Of a stretch of DNA of 64,000 nt, positions 46,001 to 52,664 are shown piece after piece. The DNA is taken from positions 1 through 64,000 of the forward strand of contig JAGBSP010000014.1 in the NCBI GenBank assembly GCA_017631855.1. Direction: 5' to 3'. Source of the stretch: Clostridia bacterium (lineage in GTDB: Bacteria; Bacillota; Clostridia; Oscillospirales; CAG-272). The position numbers and the translations under genes are program-made. Each line of letters begins with the position of its first letter. Positions within the stretch are counted from its first letter, which is position 1. The notes beneath the pieces are model-generated. The model did no database searches and was not told the origin of the DNA. It saw only the letters and a list, made by a program, of their open reading frames with translations.

Positions 46001-46455
46001 TGAAAAACTCGGTCATGGAAACGCTTGGTAGCTTTAACGACTTTATTGAGGTCGGCGCAATGGTCTTCCTCTACGTCGGTATCGGCTTTGCGGTCTTCTC
46101 CGCCCTGCTTCTGATGAACTTCATCTCGACCTCGATCTCCTACAAGAAGAGAGAAATCGGTATTCTCCGCGCCGTCGGTGCGAAGTCTTCCGACGTCTTT
46201 AAGATCTTCTTCTCCGAGGCGCTCGTGATCGCTCTGATCAACTTTGTCCTCTCGCTCGCCGCGGTGATTACCGCCATCAGTATTACCAACTCGATGATGC
46301 GCTCCGAGGGCATTAACATCACGCTCTTGACCTTTGGCGTACGACAGGTCATTCTGATGCTTGTCATCAGCGTTGCCGTTGCACTCATCGCAAGCTTCCT
46401 CCCCGTCTACAACATTGCAAAACGCAAGCCTGTAGACGCGATCAAGGATAGATAA
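43003..46455 (+). CDS. ABC transporter: ATPase fused to FtsX-type permease
   Basis: A 1150-residue single-chain MacB-like ABC protein. Residues about 1-235 form a LolD/MacB-type ATPase: Walker A GKSGSGKST near 38-46, signature LSGGQKQRVAIARAL near 140, Walker B IIMADEPTGALD. A linker leads to one transmembrane helix near 340-360, a large extracellular domain of about 640 residues, then three helices (about 1010-1140) forming the FtsX core with MNFISTSISYKKREIGILRAVGA. It probably extrudes or senses a peptide, lipid or cell-wall ligand. No second permease or two-component system is next to it. Confidence 0.93.
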   Translation: MLEIKNLTKIYRSKTGESVKALDNVSISFPETGMVFILGKSGSGKSTLLNVMGGLDSYDNGEFIIKGKSSKDFAGSDFDAYRNTFIGFIFQEYNVLDDFTVGANIGLALELQGKKATDEKINDILRQVDLLSYAKRKPNELSGGQKQRVAIARALVKDPQIIMADEPTGALDSNTGKQIFDTLKELSREKLVLIVSHDRDFAERYADRIVELSDGKIFSDVTKHERHSVQLSEGIQQINDRILRIKGGYRLTENDLKMINDYLQHNPHDIILSGDGRINDELRSAAGISAEGHTSVFESTAERDVTLKSYDKKDSKFIRSSLPIKNALRMGVSGLKHKKFRLVMTILLSLIAFALFGFADTLGAYEKETAAVSSVMDSGIKSASVRLGVKHTYVYEGEEPWSYYSYAPMNDDDIEYLRQETGMDFVPVFTGGDEWSGGFPLSSQFKSYSNNSEIYTGRLTGLVSMSEDQLSGAELRLITGKLPSQEGEIALTELMVRQFNEYGFINHSFGEEIEAGSVTADKLIGMHVTPSNNYMINNGTTVSYEIVGIVDTGFDYERYASLLPTTDDRPATTDQNSLAMMVLANEIRSELAYGFHALGFAHKDDIDALAAIYEKSTENFAQYMNGYDSETYIILPYETTTGGPDKETMDTVMNEIHFRQLAGSDAIKKMDVIWLTADGVPLTALKENQVLISRQAYESLMKHQITVEIDVAALEAQIIAVVGEDQWAESAHLSNYYDRIEYLNNSTCQSLVAKYVAELLDLPFDASMPAFLKRNLCSLLRSTTLEMPTIPLDQSNVNDYLLSYFLVEDIWANNLEEDNDFLAACLAYRGIGNLEDWNINFPSDEAKMEQLSLFYRDYLFGEGNQNNRFSQLSYDALQKMISVEKGSLFITDLSEVTLKRIERSFQNDTVATIEEYDIEIVGYFISDQYSDLIISDKLLADYQEWFAEQSEKFGSSYKETVAEHEDGIWGFAIAPMGDEAALRKIVQMTYDEESDLNFSLKNSVMETLGSFNDFIEVGAMVFLYVGIGFAVFSALLLMNFISTSISYKKREIGILRAVGAKSSDVFKIFFSEALVIALINFVLSLAAVITAISITNSMMRSEGINITLLTFGVRQVILMLVISVAVALIASFLPVYNIAKRKPVDAIKDR

Positions 46456-46466
46456 AAACAAAAAAA

Positions 46467-46502
46467 AGAACCGCCCGTGGAGTGATCCACGGGCGGTTCT
46501 TG
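46467..46502. terminator. Bidirectional terminator
   Basis: AAGAACCGCCCGTGGA / TCCACGGGCGGTTCTT with TGTTT to the right and an A-run to the left, between the converging ABC and aspartate kinase genes. Confidence 0.9.
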
Positions 46503-46508
46503 TTTATA

Positions 46509-47825
46509 TTACTTTACAAATTCGCGATAAATTGCCGCAAGTGCCGTATTGAAATCCTTCTCCTCGACACCGACGATGATCGAGATTTCACTTGATCCTT
46601 GGTCGATCAGACGAATATTGACGTCGGCATTCGAGATCGAATCGAAGACTCTTGCCGCCGTTCCCTTTGCCTTGACCATTGCGCGTCCGACCACGGCAAC
46701 GAGTGCCAGACCGTCCTCGATCGAAATATGGTCGGGACGAACCATACGGTTGATGGCGCCAAGCACCTTCTCGCGTCTGCCGTCAAGGCAGGTGGTTGCA
46801 ACGACGATACTCATATTGTCAACGCCCGAGGGCAGGTGCTCAAAGGAAATTTCGTTTTCCTCAAGAACCTCGAGAACCTTGCGTCCGAAGCCAATCTCGG
46901 AGTTCATCATATCCTTCTCAATGGTGATGACCGAGAAGCCCTTCTTGCCCGCAATTCCCGTAATGACACGGTCGGTATCGTAATCGGGCGTTTCTGCGAC
47001 GATCATCGTACCCTGTGCCGTCGGCTCGTTGGTGTTACGGATATTGATCGGAATGCCCGCATAGCGCACGGGGAAGATCGCGTCCTCGTGAAGCACCGTA
47101 GCACCCATATACGAGAGCTCGCGGAGCTCACGGTAGGTGATGGTCTGAATCGCGCAAGGATCGTCGATGATTCTGGGGTCTGCCATCATAAAGCCCGACA
47201 CGTCGGTCCAGTTCTCGTAAAGGTCTGCCTGTGCGGCACGAGCCACGATCGAGCCCGTAATATCCGAGCCACCGCGAGAAAAGGTCTTGATGGTGCCGTT
47301 GGGCATTACGCCGTAAAATCCGGGGATGACGGCGTTCTTGTGCTGCATCAGCTCTTCGGCAAGCACACGGTTGGTCTTTTCCTCATCAAAGCTTCCGTTC
47401 TCCTTGAAGAAAATGACGTTCTCTGCGTCGATAAAGGAATATCCGAGGAACTTGGAGAGAATGAGTCCGTTGAGGTATTCTCCGCGCGATGCCGCGAAAT
47501 CGCGACCCGAGCGGTGCATCATTGCATTCTTGACGTAGTCAAGCTCGCCGCTGATATCGAAATCCATTCCAAGATCGGTGATGATGCCGTTATAGCGGTC
47601 CTTGATCTGCTCGTACAGCTCGTCAATGCTTTCATGGTTACGAATCTTCTCATAGCACGCATAGAGCATATCGGTAACCTTCGTGTCGTCCTTATATCTC
47701 TTACCGGGTGCCGAGGGCACAACGTATCTACGCGCGGGGTCTGCCTTGATGATCGAGGCAACCTGTCTGAAATGCTCTGCGTCAGCAAGCGAGCTGCCGC
47801 CGAATTTTACTACTTTTACCTTCAT
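46509..47825 (-). CDS. lysC: Aspartate kinase
   Basis: A 438-residue aspartokinase. N-terminal VVKFGGSSLADAEHFR is the KFGGxS motif, FSRGGSDITGSIVARA near 185 binds substrate, and two ACT domains lie at the C terminus (about 300-438) for feedback control by lysine or threonine. It makes aspartyl phosphate for the Lys/Met/Thr family. Start follows AGGACT. It is monocistronic with its own promoter. Confidence 0.95.
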   Translation of the reverse strand: MKVKVVKFGGSSLADAEHFRQVASIIKADPARRYVVPSAPGKRYKDDTKVTDMLYACYEKIRNHESIDELYEQIKDRYNGIITDLGMDFDISGELDYVKNAMMHRSGRDFAASRGEYLNGLILSKFLGYSFIDAENVIFFKENGSFDEEKTNRVLAEELMQHKNAVIPGFYGVMPNGTIKTFSRGGSDITGSIVARAAQADLYENWTDVSGFMMADPRIIDDPCAIQTITYRELRELSYMGATVLHEDAIFPVRYAGIPINIRNTNEPTAQGTMIVAETPDYDTDRVITGIAGKKGFSVITIEKDMMNSEIGFGRKVLEVLEENEISFEHLPSGVDNMSIVVATTCLDGRREKVLGAINRMVRPDHISIEDGLALVAVVGRAMVKAKGTAARVFDSISNADVNIRLIDQGSSEISIIVGVEEKDFNTALAAIYREFVK

Positions 47826-47874
47826 TTGGAAAAGTCCTGCCTTTCTTGGTCGTATATTATTCTTTCAATGCTTT

Positions 47875-47903
47875 ATTATATAAAATTCTTACCGAATTGT
47901 CAA
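47875..47903 (-). promoter_or_regulatory. Promoter of lysC
   Basis: Minus strand TTGACA (47903-47898), 17-bp spacer, TATAAT (47880-47875). The start codon is only about 50 nt away, leaving no room for a lysine riboswitch. Confidence 0.75.
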
Positions 47904-47921
47904 CCGATTTTTCGGATTTTT

Positions 47922-49889
47922 TTATTTTTCGGTTGCCGTTTCGACTTCGTCGAGATATCGCTTTGCCTGCGTACTGAAGAGCTCGTAATATTTTCCGCCC
48001 TTTGCCATCAACTCGCGGTGCGTTCCCTCTTCGACCAGCTTACCGTATTCGAGCACGAGGATCTTCGTCGCGATAGTTGCGCTGGAAAGTCTGTGCGACA
48101 CGAAGATGGTGGTCTTATCCTGTCTGAGCTCGTCGAACTGACGAAAGATCTCCTGCTCTGCCATCGGGTCGAGCGACGCCGTCGGCTCGTCGAGAATGAG
48201 AATATCCGACTCGCTGTAAAATGCGCGTGCAATGGCAAGCTTTTGCCATTGACCGATCGAAAGCTCGATGCCGTCGGGTTCAAAGAAGCGCATCAGAGGC
48301 GTATCAAAGCCGTGCGGCAGATGCGAAATAAAGTCCTCGGCGTCGGCTTTTCTTGCTGCCGCGACAATTTCCTCGGCACTTCCCTCTCGGGTAATATCGC
48401 CAAAGCGGACGTTGTCCGACACGTTAACAGCATACTTACCGAAGTCCTGGAAAATAATACCGAAAATGCGATAAAGCTCGGTCGGCTCGTATTCACGAAG
48501 ATCTCTGCCATCAAGCAAAATCTTACCCTCGGTGGGATCGTAAAGTCGGGTCAAAAGCTTTAAGAAGGTGGTCTTGCCCGCACCGTTGAGTCCCACGAGT
48601 ACCGCGGTTTCTCCCGGACGGATGGTCAGGCTCACGTGATCGAGTACGTAGCGTGTCGTACCCGGATAGGCGAAGCAAACGTCTTGGAATTCGATCGTAT
48701 GCGGCACACCGCTTGCGACGGGTGCGGGAGGATCGATGCTCGGCACGACGGTCGGCTCTTCCTTCATAAAGATAATCAGGTTATCGATAAAGAGTGTTCC
48801 CTCATACACGGCGGCGGATACGTTGATCAGTCCTCCGACCGTCGTAACGATCGAGGTCAGCGCGCCCGTGTAGAGCGAATAGTCACCGATGAGAATCTCG
48901 CCTCGGAACACCTTCATTGCGATGAGCGCAAAGAAAACACAGCTGACAATCGACGAGAGCACCGTCAGCATAATTTGCCAAATGCTTTCCCGTACAATCA
49001 GACGGCGCAGTCCGACGTAATAGCGCCCAAACACGGTGTTATAGCGCTCGGTAAAGTTATCGGCAAGACCGAACATTCGGATCTCCTTGACCATATCCTT
49101 GTTGACCATCAGGTCGGAATAATAGGTCATCTGCCGACGGTCCTTGGAGCGGCGACGCATATAGAGATAGGTCTTGTGCTTATAGGCAAAGTTGACAATC
49201 GCGGTCGGCACCGAGATGAGGATCATCAAGGGCGCCATCCACCACATGCCCGGTGCCATCGCCAGAATGACGATATAGCTGACGAGCGTAATAACCTTAC
49301 TGATCGCGTCAAAGGTGGACGAAATGACAGAAATCGGACGCATTCCCGCCTCACGGTTGGCGTTTTCCAGCTTCTCGTAGAACTCGGGGCGGTCAAAAGA
49401 CGCAAGGTCGAGTTCTTTTGCCTTTTCCATAATCTGCACACGAACGTGTCGGACGACCTTCTCGCCCGCAATTCGTGTGACAACGGCATTCAGACGCCCT
49501 ACGATGGCGTTGAGAATCTTATAGACAAAGAAGAACACCAAAAGGATCATCACCATCGATCCCCAGAATACGGTGGTTCGTGCCATTCCCGTCAGTTCTG
49601 CGGCGGCGCGATCGGTCACAATACCCTGCAGCTCGTTGAGAATAGCGCTGGTGAGCAAAGAGCCGACGGTCGGCAAAATACCCGTGAGAATCGACACAAG
49701 AATCATCGCAAAGAGAATCCAGTGTCCCGTCTGCCACACCATCGAAAAGATATAGCAAAGGCGGGAGAAAAATCCGCCAATCACCTCGCGCAGATAGCGA
49801 GGAAGATCACCAATGCCTTTCGGTGGCTTCGGTTTATTCTTATACGGATCCTTCCCCATCGGGGGAGGACCGAAAAATCCAGGTCCCAT
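47922..49889 (-). CDS. ABC exporter, ATPase/permease half-transporter
   Basis: A 655-residue type IV ABC exporter half. Six transmembrane helices at about 40-340 are followed by an ATPase with Walker A GLNGAGKTT, Q-loop IIFQDFGKYAVNVSDN, signature LSIGQWQKLAIARAF and Walker B ILILDEPTASLD. The signature LSIGQ departs from LSGGQ. It probably works as a homodimer. The start is uncertain: ATG at 49889 lies inside the HIT gene (50-nt overlap), and ATG at 49859 is an alternative; neither has a clear ribosome binding site, which suggests translational coupling. Confidence 0.88.
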   Translation of the reverse strand: MGPGFFGPPPMGKDPYKNKPKPPKGIGDLPRYLREVIGGFFSRLCYIFSMVWQTGHWILFAMILVSILTGILPTVGSLLTSAILNELQGIVTDRAAAELTGMARTTVFWGSMVMILLVFFFVYKILNAIVGRLNAVVTRIAGEKVVRHVRVQIMEKAKELDLASFDRPEFYEKLENANREAGMRPISVISSTFDAISKVITLVSYIVILAMAPGMWWMAPLMILISVPTAIVNFAYKHKTYLYMRRRSKDRRQMTYYSDLMVNKDMVKEIRMFGLADNFTERYNTVFGRYYVGLRRLIVRESIWQIMLTVLSSIVSCVFFALIAMKVFRGEILIGDYSLYTGALTSIVTTVGGLINVSAAVYEGTLFIDNLIIFMKEEPTVVPSIDPPAPVASGVPHTIEFQDVCFAYPGTTRYVLDHVSLTIRPGETAVLVGLNGAGKTTFLKLLTRLYDPTEGKILLDGRDLREYEPTELYRIFGIIFQDFGKYAVNVSDNVRFGDITREGSAEEIVAAARKADAEDFISHLPHGFDTPLMRFFEPDGIELSIGQWQKLAIARAFYSESDILILDEPTASLDPMAEQEIFRQFDELRQDKTTIFVSHRLSSATIATKILVLEYGKLVEEGTHRELMAKGGKYYELFSTQAKRYLDEVETATEK

Positions 49890-50229
49890 CTTGTGCCATC
49901 TGCTCGGACAGATGAGCTCCGCCGAGAATATGGAAGTGCAGATGCTTCACACTCTGGCACGCATCCTCTCCGCAGTTCGTGATCACACGGTAACCGTTCG
50001 TAATGCCTGCCGAAGCGGCAACCTTCGGAATCACCTCAAAAATATGTGCAACGAGAGCGCTGTTGTCTGCCGAGATCTCGTCAGCCGACGCGATATGAGT
50101 TTTGGGAATCACAAGCACGTGTACGGGTGCTTGAGGCGCGATGTCGTAAAATGCAAGGCAGAGCTCGTCCTCATACACCTTATTCGAGGGGATCACGCCC
50201 GCTGCGATCTTACAAAAAATGCAATCCAT
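49840..50229 (-). CDS. HIT family protein (histidine triad nucleotide-binding)
   Basis: A 129-residue HIT hydrolase. N-terminal CIFCKIAAGVIPSNKVYED, the QAPVHVLVIPKTH segment and the catalytic triad in VKHLHFHILGG (near 92-102) are canonical. Such proteins hydrolyse nucleotide phosphoramidates or dinucleotides. Homologues usually end soon after GGxxLxxQM; here 17 more residues run into the start of the ABC gene in another frame. Confidence 0.92.
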   Translation of the reverse strand: MDCIFCKIAAGVIPSNKVYEDELCLAFYDIAPQAPVHVLVIPKTHIASADEISADNSALVAHIFEVIPKVAASAGITNGYRVITNCGEDACQSVKHLHFHILGGAHLSEQMAQDGTWIFRSSPDGEGSV

Positions 50230-50230
50230 C

Positions 50231-50259
50231 TTGATTTTTCCTCCGTTTTATGCTAAAAT
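50231..50259 (+). promoter_or_regulatory. Possible promoter of the FkbM methyltransferase gene
   Basis: TTGATT (50231-50236), 17-bp spacer, TAAAAT (50254-50259). Confidence 0.5.
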
Positions 50260-50279
50260 AAGATTTACTATAATATATA

Positions 50280-50308
50280 ATGATACCATAAATTTCTAAA
50301 AAAGTCAA
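50280..50308 (-). promoter_or_regulatory. Promoter of the HIT-ABC pair
   Basis: Minus strand TTGACT (50308-50303), 17-bp spacer, TATCAT (50285-50280). The -35 overlaps the ribosome binding site of the opposing FkbM gene. Confidence 0.6.
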
Positions 50309-50317
50309 GGAGGGTGT

Positions 50318-51412
50318 ATGATTTTTCCATGTTCCGAGCCACAGGGCGACCTTTGGCAATACCTTTCGCACACCGAAAAAACGGTCGTGATGTACGGAAT
50401 GGGCAACGGTGCCGACAAGATTCTCGCCGTCTGCGACCGCTTTGGCATTGAGATTGCCGACTTTTTTGCCTCGGACGGCTTTGTGCGCGGTCATTCCTTC
50501 CACGGAAAGCGCGTGCTCTCCTATACCGAGGTCAAGGAAAAATACGGCGCGGAAAATATCATTGTTCTTCTCTCCTTTGCCTCTTCTCTGCCCGACGTAC
50601 TCTCGCTCTTTGACCGTGTAGCAAGCGAGTGCGAGATGTACGCCCCCGACGTTCCCGTGTGCGGTGACACACTCTTTACGTTCGATTTTTACCTTGAGCA
50701 CCGCGAGGAGCTCCAAGAGGTATATTCCTTGCTTGCCGACGACGAGTCGCGCCGCATTTTTGAATGCGTGCTCCGCTATAAGCTGAGCGGAAAAATTTCG
50801 GATCTGCGCGCCGTCGAGAGCTCGAAGGACGAGAGCTATTCTCTGCTCGGCGCTGATCGCGTCCGCATCGCCGCCGATCTCGGTGCGTACAACGGTGACA
50901 CGGTCCGCGAGCTGATGACCTACGCGCCCTCCCTTTCCGAGGTCTATGCCTTTGAGCCCGACCGACGCAGTTTCCGCAAGCTCTCGGAATATTCCGAAGC
51001 GCAGAGCGACTTGACGATTCACACCATCCACGCCGCCGCTTGGTCGGAAACCACCACCCTTTCCTTTGCCGATACGGGCAACCGAAACGCGGGTGCGTTT
51101 GCGCTTGGAAAGCAGATTGAGGTGGAGGCAAAAAGCCTTGACTCAGTGCTTGACGGAAAATGCGTTGATTATATCAAATACGACGTTGAGGGCGCCGAAC
51201 GCGAAGCAATTCTCGGCTCAAAAGAAACGATCCTCGCGCATCACCCGCGTCTTCTCGTGTCGATCTATCACCGAAGCGAGGATCTGTTTGCGCTTCCTCT
51301 GCTCATTCACGAACAATTCCCCGACTACCGCCTCTATCTGCGCCGATACCCCTACGTCCCCGCGTGGGATCTGAATTTGATCTGCGTATCCACTCAACCA
51401 ATCGTTGATTGA
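50318..51412 (+). CDS. FkbM family methyltransferase
   Basis: A 364-residue protein. The C-terminal two-thirds form a SAM-dependent methyltransferase: ADLGAYNGDTVRELM near 188 is the SAM loop, VYAFEPDRRSF follows, and VDYIKYDVEGAEREAI near 287 is the FkbM signature. The N-terminal 150 residues (VVMYGMGNGADKI) resemble the Rossmann-like domain seen fused to glycan-modifying enzymes. Family members O-methylate sugars or natural products. No glycan cluster is next to it, so substrate is open. Start follows AAGGAGG. Confidence 0.88.
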   Translation: MIFPCSEPQGDLWQYLSHTEKTVVMYGMGNGADKILAVCDRFGIEIADFFASDGFVRGHSFHGKRVLSYTEVKEKYGAENIIVLLSFASSLPDVLSLFDRVASECEMYAPDVPVCGDTLFTFDFYLEHREELQEVYSLLADDESRRIFECVLRYKLSGKISDLRAVESSKDESYSLLGADRVRIAADLGAYNGDTVRELMTYAPSLSEVYAFEPDRRSFRKLSEYSEAQSDLTIHTIHAAAWSETTTLSFADTGNRNAGAFALGKQIEVEAKSLDSVLDGKCVDYIKYDVEGAEREAILGSKETILAHHPRLLVSIYHRSEDLFALPLLIHEQFPDYRLYLRRYPYVPAWDLNLICVSTQPIVD

Positions 51413-51437
51413 CTTTTTCCTTGATCCGTGATACACT
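51409..51437 (+). promoter_or_regulatory. Promoter of the small lipoprotein gene
   Basis: TTGACT (51409-51414, overlapping the end of the previous gene), 17-bp spacer, TACACT (51432-51437). Confidence 0.65.
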
Positions 51438-51471
51438 ATTGTTACCAACGATATTCTGAAAGGAGTTCTTT

Positions 51472-52191
51472 ATGAAAAAGTCACTTCTCGTATTTTTCTC
51501 CTTGCTTTTGATCGCAAGTATGCTTCTGAGCGCGTGCAACTCCGATGACGTCGCTTCTGATGAAACCGAGGGAACCACCACCGAAACACCTTCCGCCGAC
51601 AATGGCAACGGCGGAAAAAACAATTCCTCTTCCGACAATTCGGAAAACACTCCCCCTCATCCCGATGACCAGAATCATAACGAAAATATCGATGATTCCA
51701 ACACTCCAACCATCTCTACGGAATTAAAAACCTGTGACATCTACAATCTCCGCTTTGCTTACCCCGCACACTGGGAAGAGGATTTTTACGGGATGCTTTT
51801 TTGGCCTGCGGACAATCCCGAACTCGTGCTCGAAGTCACCTCGGGGGTTAAAACCGATTATTACTCCACGATGACCGAAGAGAGTTTTCGCGAGGCACTT
51901 CTTCGTGCGATGGAAAAACTCGAAATCAGCGTACCGATTTCTAACGTATCGGTGGAAACCACGGTGAATGACCACGGCTTGACAATTACGGTCATCGACT
52001 GTACGATCATCCGGGACGGAAGCGAGTCACGAATGGTGCTGTTTGCTACCACGATCGACCAGACGACACACCTGATCCAATTGAGCCATAATCCCGATCA
52101 ACTGGAAGATCTGATTGAGCCGATTTTCCATTCCATGGAAGCAATCGACGGCGAAAATTACGAAGGCGAAGACAATTGGAACATCATCTGA
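51472..52191 (+). CDS. Small lipoprotein with low-complexity linker
   Basis: A 239-residue lipoprotein. Signal peptide with lipobox LSACN (cysteine near 22), then a Ser/Asn/Asp/Thr-rich linker (about 25-85), then a globular domain of about 150 residues (CDIYNLRFAYPAHWEEDFYG at its start) resembling PsbP/DUF1795-like extracellular domains. Function unknown. Start follows AAAGGAG. A terminator follows. Confidence 0.75.
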   Translation: MKKSLLVFFSLLLIASMLLSACNSDDVASDETEGTTTETPSADNGNGGKNNSSSDNSENTPPHPDDQNHNENIDDSNTPTISTELKTCDIYNLRFAYPAHWEEDFYGMLFWPADNPELVLEVTSGVKTDYYSTMTEESFREALLRAMEKLEISVPISNVSVETTVNDHGLTITVIDCTIIRDGSESRMVLFATTIDQTTHLIQLSHNPDQLEDLIEPIFHSMEAIDGENYEGEDNWNII

Positions 52192-52195
52192 CAAA

Positions 52196-52228
52196 AGGGG
52201 AAACCACACGAGTGGTTTCCCCTCTTTA
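52196..52228 (+). terminator. Terminator after the small lipoprotein gene
   Basis: AGGGGAAACCAC / GTGGTTTCCCCT, loop ACGA, followed by CTTTATC. Related in sequence to the first hairpin of the dispersed repeat. Confidence 0.82.
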
Positions 52229-52309
52229 TCTTACTTTTTTCCAAAAGAAAGTCCCTTAATCGTGTTGTTTTCTTTTGCTTACTTTTCTTTTCCAAAAGAA
52301 AAGTAAGAC
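52196..52309 (+). repeat. Dispersed intergenic hairpin repeat, partial copy C
   Basis: Carries the GGGGAAACCAC hairpin (52196-52223) and the CTTACTTTTCTTTT / AAAAGAAAAGTAAG hairpin (about 52278-52306), without the middle hairpins of copies A and B. A second, shorter TTTTCCAAAAGAAA lies between. Confidence 0.7.
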
Positions 52310-52339
52310 AAAAAACGGGATTGCAAAAGCAATCCCGTT
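52310..52339 (-). terminator. Terminator of rpsU
   Basis: ACGGGATTGC / GCAATCCCGT with loop TTTT, then TTTTTTGTC on the minus strand. Confidence 0.85.
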
Positions 52340-52371
52340 AATTGTTTTCATTGAGTCGCGGAAAATATCAA

Positions 52372-52548
52372 TTACTTGTACTTTCTCTTGCGAGCGGCTT
52401 CCGACTTCTTCTTGCGCTTCACGCTGGGCTTCTCATAGTGTTCTCTCTTGCGAAGCTCGGTGAGGACGCCGGAACGAGCCATTGCTCTCTTAAAGCGGCG
52501 AAGTGCGCTGTCCAGGGACTCGCCTTCTTTCACTCTAATTTCTGCCAT
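52372..52548 (-). CDS. rpsU: 30S ribosomal protein S21
   Basis: A 58-residue basic protein: [20 protein letters not shown] at the N terminus and a lysine/arginine-rich tail ending RKRKYK. It matches S21, which helps the small subunit engage mRNA. Strong ribosome binding site GGAGGGAGGG. Unlike in many bacteria it is not beside dnaG-rpoD but stands alone with its own consensus promoter and terminator. Confidence 0.96.
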   Translation of the reverse strand: MAEIRVKEGESLDSALRRFKRAMARSGVLTELRKREHYEKPSVKRKKKSEAARKRKYK

Positions 52549-52597
52549 TTTCTGTTTTCCCTCCCTCCGCTATTGCCAGAGACAATGAAATCGAATA

Positions 52598-52626
52598 ATA
52601 TTATACACGATTTTTTATCGCTTGTC
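52598..52626 (-). promoter_or_regulatory. Promoter of rpsU
   Basis: Minus strand TTGACA (52626-52621), 17-bp spacer, TATAAT (52603-52598): full consensus. Confidence 0.85.
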
Positions 52627-52664
52627 AAGTATTTTTTTTAAGTTTGCAAAAAATTTCGTTCGCC

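Noticed and set aside
47826..47921. A lysine riboswitch upstream of aspartate kinase
   Set aside because: The promoter-to-start distance is about 50 nt, too short for the roughly 170-nt L-box, and no matching stems are seen.
46599..48563. A 654-codon rightward ORF opposite lysC and the ABC exporter
   Set aside because: It spans two real genes and the lysC promoter on the other strand and resembles no protein family.
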